A stretch of DNA of 64,000 nucleotides from Phallusia mammillata (Eukaryota > Chordata > Ascidiacea > Phlebobranchia > Ascidiidae): contig QLIY01000700.1 of assembly GCA_003260075.1 (NCBI GenBank), forward strand, positions 22,984-86,983, given 5' to 3'. A program made the translations under genes and the position numbers. Each line of letters starts with the position of its first letter. The stretch's first letter is position 1. A model generated the notes under the pieces. The model ran no database searches. It was given only the letters and a program-made list of their open reading frames with translations, and was not told where the DNA came from. Shown here in pieces: positions 12,341 through 25,489 of this stretch.

Positions 12341-15300
12341 AAACCGGTCTGACAAAAGCAAGTCTTCAAGTTCAAGCTCATTATTACCTATTCCTGCAAC
12401 AACTTTATGCTTTGATAAAAATGAATTTATGGGGGGGGGGGAAATTGTTGATGTAATTGTGTAGTTCTTGTGTGGTGCTTTTTAATGTATAAAATATAGT
12501 ATCAGTTTTTATGTCTAACATTTGGATATGCAGGAAAGTTTCAGTGTGGATCATTTTGTTGCTGATTGTCGAAAGCGAGTGCAATTAGAAGTTTTACGTC
12601 AAGATCTGGAGGTTTACTTTAAGCTGCTGAAAAATGCTATGATTGAATTAATCAACAAAGACTATGCAGACTTTGTCAACTTGTCAAGCAATCTGGTAAA
12701 TATTATCGACATTGTATGCTTTTTAATTTTTGTTAGAGTGCTTATTTTTATTTTTGTTTTTTAGGTTGGAATGGAAAAAGCTATAGGGCAGTTAAGGGGT
12801 CCTCTACAGGAAATAAGACATGAAGTAAAAGTATGTATATGTTATCAAATCTGTGTTGCAAATTTGTTTTGAAGGTGATGCAGTAACTTGGCTATAAAAG
12901 TTGGCAGGAAGGCCAATATTCCTCTAGTGGGATGTATTAGGGGGGGGGGTCAAATCGGTCTGACAAAAGCAAGTCTTCAAGTTCAAGCTTATTATTACCC
13001 ATTCCTGCAACAACTTTGTGCTTCGACAAAAATGAATTTATGAAGGTAAAGGCTAAATTGATGATGTAAATGTGCAATTGATGCATGGTTATTTTTAATT
13101 TACGAGTGTAAAAAAATAATATAAGGTTTTTATTTCTAACATTTGGATATGCAGGAAAGTTTCAGTGTGGATCATTTTGTTGCTGACTGTCGAAAGCGAG
13201 TGCAATTAGAAGTTTTACGTCAAGATCTGGAGGTTTACTTTAAGCTCCTGAAAAATGCTATGATTGAATTAATCAACAAAGACTATGCAGACTTCGTCAA
13301 CTTGTCAAGCAATCTGGTAAATATTATCGACATTGCTTTTTCACTTTTGGTAGAGTGCTAATTTTTTTTGCTATTATAGGTTGGAATGGAAAAAGCTATA
13401 GGACAGTTGAGGGGCCCTCTACAGGAAATAAGACATGAAGTAAAAGTATGTATATATTGTCAAATCCGTGTTGCAAATTTATTTTGTAGGTGATGCAGTA
13501 ACTTGTCTATAAAAGTTGGCAGGAAGGCCAATATTCCTCTAGTGGGATGTATTAATTTGAACTTGTGGTAACCTCGTATATGCTGCAATATAAAAATATA
13601 TACACACAGTAAGAGATGTGTATCAACATACAGTTTAATGAAACATGAACATTTGTTTTAAAAAATATACATCAAAATTGTTGCTGACCTTGTGCATGTA
13701 TAAGGATGTCAACGAAGTAATCAACAAGGAGATGAAAGACTTTGAGCTTGCACTAGAGAAACAAAAAGCATTGTCCACTCGGCGAAAACTGCTAGGTCAC
13801 ATGCAAGGATTACTACAGGCCATTGAAAAAATTGAACACATTCAAAGATCAGAAGATTCAACCATGGGCCAAGTATATATTTTTTATGTTGTCATAATAT
13901 TGCTTAAGGCATTTTTTGACCTAACATACTTATATATTATAACAGATTCTTGAGAGAATTGCTGGTGAATTTAATCAGCTGCAACACCACACAATGTACT
14001 GCAAAGGATTGCCTGTCCTCAACCTAATTAGACCGGTAAATTGTGTTTATAATAATACTTCAAATCTGGTTGTTAATATTGCTACATAATTTAATATGGC
14101 AACTATATATGTAATGAAACTCAAATCAGTACCATAAAGATATGAACAAACTTCAAAATGCAACAGTAAAAAGGTTGAAAATTACAGTGCTGCTAGAAAA
14201 AAACAATGGTTATTTTGTATAATAGCAAACAAAATTTGCATTTTATGCTTTTGATAGAAACTGAAAGTTGATTTTCTTTAATTAATGTTGCAGAGAATAT
14301 CCAGTATAACCGGCTTCCTTCAAAGTAGTTTGGAAGGGGAGCTAGTAAAAGGGATGGCAGAGCTTGAAGCCACACATATTCATAGATGCCTAAACTCTTA
14401 TGCGCTAATTGGAAAAACAAAGGATGCTGAAGTTCTTGTACGGATGCATATTGTCAAACCTCATATGCAACAAGTAGGTTCATAATTATCTGACTTATAA
14501 ATGGTAAAATGCTTTAAAAACTCTTTTTTGGTGATGGACGTTGCCTTCAACACACATTTTTCAGCAGCTTTTGTCTTGCTAATTTGTCAGTAATCAGTAT
14601 TTTCCCTTAACTTACTCAATTTTAGCTGATGGAAGAACAACATGGTGACTTGACCATACCAAGCCTAAAATCAATGTTTTATAAAATATTGGATGTTACG
14701 CCAAATCACCTACGATTGTTGTGTGATATCACTTCTGGAAGAAAAAATAGGTTTGTTCTTTTATCAACCAATTAATTATACAACTCAATAATTGGAATAT
14801 TGTTGATCGTAAATTATTGTTGTATTTTGCTGGATTTGTTTTCAGATCTGGTGAGCAGTTTCGCGGCATTCCTGGTTATGACTTTGTGGTGAATTCTGCT
14901 TGGCCTGAAATTGTATCTTCCTTGGAACAACATCTTCCAGAACTGTTTGCCTCTGGCGACCCAAACATTTTTCACAAGGTTTGATGAATACAAACATTAT
15001 AATTTTCCATACCTTGTCCCATTTGCATAGAAACACTTTTTGCAGCAAACACACTCTCCTTTTGTTAGCTTTAGTTAATGGTATGCTTATTTTTAGTTAT
15101 AGCTTGATAATAGCTCATAATAAAGTTGAAAATTGTTATTGAAGTTTTTGAACTGATTATAGTAACATTGTTGCAACTGTGTTTTCTTTTTTAGTTGGTA
15201 CTTCCTAATAGAGCTCTTGTCCTTAAATGTAAACTTCATTAGTTGTTGCTTGATTTTTAGCGCTACTGCACATGTATGGAGTTTGTTGACAAATTTGAGC

Positions 15301-18300
15301 GACAGTGTGGTTCACAAGCTAGCATCACTCGCCTTCGACAGAGTGAAGCCTTTCATGCCTTGATGACCCATTGGAGTCTGCCTGTATATTTTCAGATCAG
15401 GTAAAATGAGTACTATAAGCTTCACTCAGCAAAATAAATCATGATTTTAACTGCAGGTTTCAATCCATTGGTGGTCACTTGGAAAGTGCTCTGACACCTG
15501 AAATAGTCAAAACTGTATCAGAACAGGAAACATTCAGGTAAGTATTTATTATTATTCAAAGTTGTTGCATAATAGCAAGTAAATACTAAATATTGAATTG
15601 ATTTTTAGTAAAAAAATTAGAGACAGATTTGTATCATAGTAAGCTATAACCTGTTGTTTGAAAAATGCCATGAATGCTACACAAAAGCAACAGAAATGCA
15701 TGTTTAGTAGATTACAACATTTGTCAGTAGCACAAATCATGTCGGTATAACTGCAAAATGTAGCATAATTAAATAAGTATCAGTTATATACTTAAATAAT
15801 TAAACATTTATTTCTTCAGTTGGTTACATTTGCGCACAAAACTCTAATCAAGTGCACAATAAAATATGTTTCAAATTCTAAAAAATAGTAAAGAAGTTAC
15901 CGTTTTGTCACTGTCTCGTACCTACAATTTTGAACACAGACTATCAAAATAACTTCTCTGTTACACCAATTCAACACTTGCATTTTTGTCTTTTCAGGCT
16001 GCAGGCAAGCCTTGTAGCATGGCAAAGTGTGCAAATGTGTTGGAGTGAGGATATATTTTTACCAGGCTTACTACATCGATTTTGGAAACTTACCTTGCAG
16101 ATTCTGTCCCGTTATGGAACATGGGTTAAAATGCTTCACAACAATGAGGCAAGACACTTTTGTTTTTAAAAGCAAGTTTGTGAAAATTGTCCTGGCATTG
16201 ACAAAGTTAGATTAAATTAGTTGTCCTCCTCTAAGTTTAATAAACTGGTTTATGTGATGCATGCAAACCATAACCAAAGTTTTTGAGAAAATAAAAGCTC
16301 AAAACAATTTAATTTCCAAAGAATTTAAAACAAGCAACCCTTAACAACATAGCACGACATGTTTTTTTTATTTTTTATCTTAACTGAATTTATTTTGAAG
16401 GTGTTAAACAAAACTCCATCTTCCACTGATATGGACAAAGTCTCCAAATCTATTGCACAAATATCTGGTTTGGTAATTGACCTTGGTACGATATACGACA
16501 AAGTGAAACAGATTTATGCTGACAAGATCGAACCGCTCGCAAAAAAGCAAGGCTTGAAGGACACTTCAATATTAGAAGGTATCAACAAATTTAGAAACCA
16601 TGACAAGGAAACACCATGTGATATTTTTAAGTGCTAAGCAATCATTATCTTTTGAAACCTTTGTTTAAACTTGTTTTGTTGAAACATCACAAGCACTACA
16701 CGCCTTTTTAATGTTAGTTTTGGCATTTTTTTATATTATTTGGCATTACAAATTTATCAAGCATCTCATCATGGAAATAGCATTATAGCAGACTATCTAG
16801 TATTTTTTAGAGATTAAGCATTCCATGTATCACATTTTTTAAATGAAATTGTCCCTTCTTTCACCACAGGAGTTGTGGTGTAAACTGCTATTTTGATGCA
16901 AACTAAAAAAATTTAGCATTTAAAAAAAAATCTTTGTGTAAAGATTTACATTTTTAATCTGAGAATGATTACAAAGATTTTGTTGTCTGTGTTTTCAGAT
17001 GCCTTACTTGAGTTGTTGAAGAACTTGACAAAGTACAAGGAAGACTTTGTTAATCACATGATCACTGTTTTAAGTTCCCTGTCAGTGGCTTATCTCAAAC
17101 ACACCCAGGATGTACCCCGACTGTACAGAAAGACCAATAGGTTTGATCAGTGAACAACTTTCATCATCAACTGAAATTTTCTTTAATTTTTTAATTATTT
17201 TCAATTTAGAAGTAATGGCTCAAATAGGGTAGCCAATAAATGTGGTTTAAAAGAGAATTATGTTTGCCATTTGGTAAGGCTTTATTGCATCATTTTACTG
17301 TTGGTAATTCAATTTAAAGAAATCTAAAACAAAAACATGTAGCTAGTTGCAATAACTTTTGCTTGATTTTAACAATTGTTGCTATTTTGTCACTAGACCT
17401 GCACCAACTGAACCATCACAGTATGTAAATGGTGTCATAAAACCTCTGAAACTATTTAAGGAGGAATTGCATCCTCACATTGACAGCAGCATGGTGTCAG
17501 ATTGGATAACACAAATAGCATCAACAGTTTCAGAAAAGTAAGAACACATTTTTCTCTGTGTTGTTTTTAAACTAACACTGGAACCTCTAAACTGAATTTC
17601 AGTAGGAAACGTTTAACTGTGTTTAGGTTAGCGTTTGTTTTAATGTATATTTACTACATAATTGTTTTCAATAATGTCACTTGCCTGTTTACAAACATAT
17701 GTGAATTGTAAATAAATTAACAAATGTGTGACAGTGATTATAGTGTAGTTGCCAGGCATATTTCTTAAACTTTCCTTTTGTTCAACCGGCAAATATAAGC
17801 AAAACTTCCAATATTTTGACGTCAGGGTAGTTTCATGACAGTGACATACTGTTTAGTACTTTCCAAACCTTTCATGATCTTTTTAAACGAAAATATATTA
17901 TTTTTCTTCAGGTATTATTCCGTTGTTACTGATGTTTTAACATCTGTGCGCAAAATGGAGGAAAGTTTGATGCGGCTACAGAAAATGCGAAGTGCAAAAT
18001 CATCTTCAGGCAATCTTGCTTCCCTCGCTGGAGGTTCTGATGCTTTGTCAGATGATGACAAAATCAGGTTGCAACTTTTTCTGGATGTTTCAAACCTTGG
18101 CAGTCAGGTAAAACTACATAAAGCCTATGAATGATTTTAATTTTGTATTAAAAAAAAAATGTTTGTGTTTGATATCACAGATTTCAGCTTGAGGTCAAAA
18201 TGATGTTAAGTCTCTTGTTCTAATTCTATGCTAAATGAATAAATAAATTTTCAAAGAAATGTTTTCGTTATTTCTTGCATAGCCTTTCTACCAGCCCAGG

Positions 18301-18524
18301 CTAAATTGTTTTGGTTTGTGTTTACAACGAATTGAAGCAGTAGTGACTTGGACATCTGGCTAGATTTTAAGTAAACATCTAAGTAAGGTGCATAAAATAA
18401 CTTTTCTTTTTTAATTTTCCAGATGAAGGATTGTACAGTGAATTTGGATTCCATTTCTAGTTACCAGTCATTACTTGTAATGGTAACAGAGGCTAAGGAG
18501 AAGCGATTTAAAGCTGGTGTGTGA
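12330..18524 (+). CDS. COG2: Conserved oligomeric Golgi complex subunit 2 (COG2)
   Basis: Subunit of the lobe A tethering complex that acts in retrograde vesicle traffic at the Golgi. Sixteen exons after collapsing duplicates: ATG at 12330, exon 1 to about 12433; 13155-13316 (copy 12534-12695); 13380-13445 (copy 12765-12830); 13705-13872; 13946-14035; 14294-14473; 14626-14750; 14846-14978; 15261-15400; 15457-15537; 15998-16148; 16401-16578; 16999-17140; 17397-17537; 17912-18107; 18423-18524. This gives 719 residues, close to human COG2. The N-terminal FVADCRKRV...LEVYFKLL and NLSSNLVGMEKAI...LRGPL region is the family signature. Exon 1's donor is overwritten by a G-run (12431-12441), and a second exon 1 copy without the ATG lies at 12951-13045. 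The intron after 16148 is GC-AG. Confidence 0.96.
12341..13558. repeat. Duplicated COG2 exons 1-3 joined by ten G
   Basis: 12341-12939 and 12950-13558 are alternative copies of the same 600 bp, separated by the G-run 12940-12949. The two 162-bp exon 2 copies differ at three sites, all synonymous (gat/gac, ctg/ctc, ttt/ttc), while introns differ more. That is the pattern of two alleles rather than an exon duplication. Confidence 0.9.
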
Positions 18525-21085
18525 CATGTTGACTACATACATAACCGGAAATTTTTGTTTTTCCACCATGTCTACAAGGTGCATGCATTAACAAGAAATG
18601 CAAACTCCATGAGTGATGCAATATAACTGTGCAATTCGTGTAGCTTATCAAGTCGCTGGAGCTATCTTCATCCTAAAAGCCTACTGATAATTTTATCTAG
18701 GATTCAAATCTTCAAGGCCAATCCAAGCAAACATCGATACTATTCGTGTTCAGCCTATTTGCACTGTTTAATATTAGACGCTTAAACGTCGCTAAGCAGG
18801 GTCGAGTAAATCGTTTGTTGTGCAACAATAAACAAGAAATATTACCGACGTGTGTTTATTAGTCTATCACTGGGAGCGATACGTTTGCTCGTATTGCGTA
18901 TATTTCCATTTTCGATCATGCAATTGTTAAAGAGTACATGTGGCACTTGTGTTTGCTCTCTCATCGACACTGTACGCAGTGCCTTTCTGAGCTGTCACAG
19001 GTAGATAAAGTCGTTTTCACAAACAAAAGAAGGACGCTTTTAAGCGAAAAAGACAGAATCCCGTTCGTTTCAACTAGTATGGGACGATTTGAATAAACTT
19101 CATTACAAAAAGTAACCTTTTGTATCCGTACAATTGTACAAAGTACAAACTATTATGTGACAAAGCACAACGAGATTTCCGCACTCTGTGACGAAAGTAG
19201 ACATCATACTTCAATCAGCGAAAACAGTAACTTGGCAAATCAAACGCAGTGCATCTCAAATCCAGTTAAGTGAAAAAACATAGCGACTCAAGTCATATAC
19301 CAGTGCACCACTCCGGAAATAGCCGTGCAACGACAAAATGTTACGATCGCAAAACAGCTTAGGGCAGTGGTTCCCAACCTTTTTTTGACGCGACCCAAAT
19401 ACTCATCAAAATTTTGTTTAGTGGTTTCTCGCGACCCATGGACATGCTATTTTAGTTGTATCTTTGCCTGTAAATTTGGAAAGCTTGTTGAAAATTACTA
19501 CGCAGGTTTAGCAAATCAAATAACGAACAAATAGTGTTGTTTTTTCGACCAAACATTTCCATTTAGCCTGAACTTGGAGCTGAATCGAAGAATTGTTAGC
19601 CAGACAACGCTCAACTGTGAGCTAACACATCACTTTATGACGTCACAAACAGTTTTAACCATTACCACGACAAATTGTGATAAAATTATTGTTGGGCAAC
19701 AATTTACAGCCTTGGGAAATATATATAAAAAACGCTACAAGGCGAAATCAAGTAGATGCTCTTATTCGCACTAAAATAAGCGACCCAACAGAATGTTCAG
19801 GCGACCCAACTTTGGGTCGCGACCCATAGGTTGGGAAACACTGCCTTAGGGCACAGTTGGAAGATCATGGATGAACGCGCTACAGCTACATCGTATTTTA
19901 CATTAAATGCGTTGTGATAGTAGGTCTTTGGAAAATAAGGTTAGTGCATTGTAAATAAACACTACTGGAGTAGGTTGGTGGTCTGAAGGGCTATCAAAAG
20001 TAACCATAGTTTTAAGTGTGGAGAGGGAGAGCACGCAAAAACCTTTTTTTAACTTAATTACTTCACATGTGACTAAAATGCCAAAAAGTACATAATATGA
20101 CTTGAAAGTCCATCGTGTGATGTGTGATCTACTTCGTTCAATGAATGATAATGGAGATAAAATATTTGCAACGATTAGACAATGTACAAATACAGACCCG
20201 AGTGTTTTGACATAAAAAAAAGTAATTAACAAAGCATCAAAATGAATATTATCAAAAAAAATCTCAAAACGAAAGCAGAAGAAACCGGCATCCAATGAGA
20301 GATACAAATTTTTCCACGGGAGGATAAATCATTTTATAATTCATTAAGTTACTCCCCACATAATCCGAAATTTAACTTTTAGTTTTAATGAAAAACTAGG
20401 AGCTTTTAACAGTAGGTCAGTTACATTGTACTAAGTATCTCTTACATTAGATTACATTAATAGAACTGACCTAAAATCTTCGTTTTTTATCCACCAATCC
20501 ATTCGTAAAAATCCGAAACGCGCGTAATTACTATCATCAACATGGACGACTCGTGGAGAGGGTTAACTAACTTTCTTACTTTGCTTTTTCTAAGTTAATT
20601 GGCAATAGATTGCTCATTTTGATTGTTGTGCATAATTGTGCATTAAAACTTTTTTGTGAACTATGGTCGCGTTGGTTAATTATTTCTAATTTTTCTAAAA
20701 TCCTTGTTTGCAAATAGCAACCGAGAGTCGCACACGAAAAATTTGTTTATTATTATTGTCCGTAACGTATATGGTATAGAAATGGTTAGCAGAACTTTGA
20801 CTGTTGCGAGAACAATTATTTTACTGATGTATACTATCCCATATCCCAATAAAAATATCTTTTGCTTTAGTAAATGTATTTTTTGCAAGATTTAGTTTGC
20901 TGCAAACTGGTGTACAGATAAAGTAGTTAAAGTCATTCATGTTTTTGTAGTATTTAAGTTATTTGCATTTGAATTTTTTTCAGTGTGTAAAATGTTAAAA
21001 ACTACTTTATAATTGCATAATTTTTGTCTACTCTGACCTAAAATACATTTTCTTAGGATTTTAGGTACGGATTTTCATTATTACT
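18525..21085. other. COG2-PARP intergenic region
   Basis: No coding exon recognised. It holds a candidate COG2 poly(A) signal AATAAA (18827-18832), a hAT-like MITE (19365-19843) and the upstream region of the PARP gene. A pyrimidine tract and TTAG sites close to 21060 could be a 5'UTR intron end or trans-splice acceptor. Confidence 0.45.
19365..19843. mobile_element. hAT-like MITE with 7/8 target duplication
   Basis: Starts CAGTGGTTCCCAACCT and ends AGGTTGGGAAACACTG, nearly perfect inverse ends, with a second inverted layer (gcgaccca / tgggtcgc). Flanks gcttaggg (19357-19364) and ccttaggg (19844-19851) form the target duplication. Confidence 0.88.
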
Positions 21086-24000
21086 ATGAGTGAAGCAAAC
21101 GGGCAACAGGAGCCTGTTGCTGAAACTAAAGAATCTGAAAAGGTTGTCACAGAAGAGCCGGCACAGATTCCCACCAAGGTCTCTGATGAAACTGAGACTA
21201 AAGAACCAGATGCCATCACACAACGAGAAGAAAATGTTATTCCTGAAAAGCCAGATGAAGTGCAAACAGTAGAGCCTAATGTGGAGGATTCAGCAAACTT
21301 GGAATTAAAAGAAAGTAATCTTTCGACATCTGATGAGAAAGAATCTGAGAATACTGAAAATACCAACGGCAAAGAAGATACAAATGAAAATGATGAAAAG
21401 AAAGATGAGAAACCAAAAAACACAGATGAAACCCCAATGGAGTGTGAAACCACAGAACCTGCTGAAACAGTAAAAGATGACCAGGTGTGTTTAATTTTAA
21501 TCACTGACCAAATTGCCACATTTTTAGGTGTATGTTGTTGAAAAAACTATTTTCGAATATATATATATAGTTTTGATGCCATATATTTTAAATAAACTTT
21601 TGTTTTTGTTCAACCGGTTCTCCAATTTTTTGTGTACTGCTATATACTTATGTATTCATTCCCTTCTAGTATCACACTAAATTTATCCTAGAGGTGATTT
21701 ACTATGTTGACTACAAAACACAACAAGATTTTAATTTGAAGAGGGCTCAACAGGAAGAGAAACTTACAACTGCTGAAGAAACTCAAAATGAAAGTGAAAA
21801 GGAAAAAGAAAATGTCACAGAAAAAGAAAACGAGGATGACGCTGAAAAGAAAAAAGACGATGTCCCAGAACAGGATGATGACAAAATGCAAACAGATGAA
21901 AAACCAGAACAGAAAAGTGACGTTGAAATGGAGAAAAGCCAGGAAGAAAAGTCTGGAGACACTGAAAGAGATGAAGATATCACTGAAGAACCTAAAGGTC
22001 TGATATATATTAAAAAAATGACATTGCAATACATTTTTGTAAAAATATTTTTGCAGAAAAACGTGGGAGAGGTCGCCCACCTCTTGAAAAACGAGCAGGA
22101 GTAACCCCACCAATTGAAACTCGTCAGAAATCAAAACGACCCCGCCGCCACATTTCTGCTGTTGCACCACAATATGAGTAAGATTGCTTCTGTTTAAGTT
22201 AAAATGAATGTCTCCTTGGTGCTATTGTGACAGAAATTTTGCAAAACCAAATTGCCACCACATTAACAACAATTTTCAGCGTTCTTTAAGACCAGCCTTG
22301 CATAATGCGTGCTCATGGTAAAAGTGTTTTCTAAAATAATTATTTTAACTATAGTTGAACAAATTCTGTCAACTGATATATACTCAAAAAGGCCAGCTTT
22401 TTCCATGCAATTAACCAAATCAGTATGAAATGAACATTCTACAGTAGGGATGTGCCAAAACGGCAAATGTTCTGTTTGGTCGAGCAACGAGCATCTCACT
22501 TTAATGCTCGGGGCTCGGCCGAGCACGCTCGGTGCATTATGACGTCACAAAAAATCCCCTTTCTACATTTTAGCTCTACAAGGCCTCTTACTTCACCGGG
22601 GCGGTGTTTTATTAAGCTGTACATGGCCATAAAGTATGCATTTTCCACCATTTAGTGCATTTGAAAAATCATATGTTTTTGTTCATAGACACCCTTCAGA
22701 ACACTAGTTACATATGTTAACATGGCATGAATATGCAAATTTAACGCTTGGGTCAGTTCGTGCAACTACTCGGCCAAGTACCGAGCATCAAAAACAGCGA
22801 TACTTGGTACTGAGTACTCGGGTTCTGACTCGGCTCTCCCCATCCCTATTCTACAGTTCTTGAGGTCCACAATTCCTATGCAAATAAATGGCTTTGATGC
22901 TTTTTGTTGCCTTTGAGCTGCAAGGGGAATTTGTGCTAATGCTTCTCATTTGCTATTCAAAGCTTTGAAGTTGTAGCAAGCCCAGTAAGTTCACCAGGCA
23001 CAGGCAGACCTGGACGACCAAGAAAAAATCTTTCTCCATCTCCCGCTGTCATCAAACAGAAGAAACCTGAACCACCAGCACCAGAGTCAGGTGTCCTAGG
23101 CACTCCCTACTATGTCAAGGGAGAAGTGCTGGCGGTTCGCAATGAAGATGGTAAATTTTACTTTCTTTGTAAAAGTTTTTATCAGCTGCATTGCAGTTGG
23201 CATTTTAATATTTGAAGAGACTAAGCATTAAGTGTTCAACTGGCAGGGGTCAATAATTTCAAAACTTAGCAAAATGAAAGTTTATAGTATGTTGTTTTGA
23301 ACATGTTTAGACAAGATAATATGTAACAAAATGACTAACTGGGCAAAACATTTGTTTTTGAACATGTGTAATTATACTTTCAACGTTTTCTCAGCCTGTA
23401 CAACTTTCCATTTATTTTTTTCAGGTGGATTTTATTTGTGTATTTGCCCCAACAACATATTTACAATCAGCAAACCCTTCAAAGTGCAGTGGCTCGACAA
23501 ATGTGGGGACAAAAACATTTTCAAGCGCTCCTACTTTGATTACCTGCACTTTAAAAGTGTCCTGTATTCTGGAGTTGTTCTAAACAAAATTGAAAAAGAT
23601 CAGCTGGAACTACTGCCTGTGAGGATGAATTTTTAAGTGCATGTATGCATTGGTATATTTTGGACTTCAATGTCATTTTTTAATAGAGTCAAGAAAAGAA
23701 AATTCTTCACCGACTTGAGAAGTCACTGCGAGGAGAGGAAGATATTTCATCAGACTCTGAAGATGAAAGTTCAAGTGATGGAAAGAAAATGACCAACCTT
23801 AAACGAGCTGCCAAACAGAAGGAAGCTGCAGGTAGGACTTTGATGTGCCGGGATAGTTATATATGTTTCTTTTTTACCACAATTATTGAAAGCGGAATCA
23901 AAACATTTCGCAGGAAAACAATACTGGCCCATATGGTTGATTGAAGCATCATGCTGTTTTATTTTTATGTTTGGCAATAGTTCATGTTACCGTTATTAAT

Positions 24001-25410
24001 ACAATGTGACATGTTTGCAAACAGTTACAAAGAAACACCAACAGTGTTAGCCTTATTGTGTCTTTAAACCTGATTTATGTTATTCATGAAATAATTTTGA
24101 TATTTTACATACAATTTAATGCCTTGAATTGAAACTGCAACTATTGATGTAAAGTCACTTTAACATAAGTATGAACAAAGTTAATAGCCCAATTTCAATT
24201 CGGTAACATTTAAATAAAATATATTTTATTGAAATATAACAATAAATCACAAGCATTGCAATTAGGGATGTGCCAAAACTGCAAATGTTCTGTTTGGCCG
24301 AGCATGCTCGGTGCATTATGGCTTCACAAAAAATACCCTCTCTATGTTTTAGCTCTACAAGGCCTCTCATGTTACCGGCGGTGTTTTATTAAGCTGTACA
24401 TGCCCATGAAGTATGTGTTTTTCCACCATCTAGTGCATTTGAAAAATCATTTGTTTTTGTTCATAGACACCCTTTAGAACACTGGGGGGGGGGATTGAAC
24501 CTGATTCATGAAAATTATTCATGAAGTAGTTTTGATATTTTACATACAATTTAAGGCCTTGAATTGAAACTGCAACTATTGATGTAAAGTCACTTTAACA
24601 TAGGTATGAACAAAGTTAATAGCCCAATTTGGTAACATTTAAAAAAAATATAGACACCCTTTAGAACACTAGTTACATATGTTAGCAGGGCTTGAATATG
24701 CAAATTTAACACTCGGGTAAGTTTGTGCAACTGCTCGGCCAAGCACCGAGCATTAAAACACCAATGCTCGGTACCGAGTACTCGGGTTCTGGCTCGGCTC
24801 GGCCCATCCCTAATTGCAATTATAACAACAAGAGATGCTATTAATATGAGCCCTAATTTATCATTTGCATTATATTTAAATTTGTAGATTCAGTTGACAG
24901 CAGTGAAGAGGTGCCTCTTTCCTCTATATCAAGCAAAGGTTCAGCTACAAAGGGACATAAGGTAAACATGTCTACAAAATAATGCAGGTTACATCATCAT
25001 TTCCACAGTGTGTGAAATATAGTGTAACTTATTTATTTAATTTTTCTGGGGAATTTTTTACTGGTAACAGTTAGTTCTGGGATAACATGCCCAATTGTGC
25101 TTTTTAGATATTTTGCACCCAGAAATGTTTATTTAACTTTAAAAATTTGCAATTTTGCATTTGCTACTGTAGTGTAGCCCCCATAGGGGGGGGGGCTGTT
25201 TATTTAATTTTAAAAATTTGCAATTTTGCATTTGCTACTGTAGTGTAGCCCCCATAGTAAAATTTAAAAAATATACTCTAACCCAATAGTTCTCAAACTG
25301 TGTGTCGGGACGCCCTGGTGCGTCGGTTCAATTTTCCAAGGGCGTCGCAGAATAGTTCCGTTTTGTGGTTTTTTGTTGTTGTATCAATAAACACAACTTT
25401 AATAATAAGT

Positions 25411-25489
<79 letters not shown>

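Noticed and set aside
22263-24370. Short ORFs within the TAGGGATG elements
   Set aside because: They recur in every copy only because the element is repeated; frames are not conserved and there is no transposase motif.
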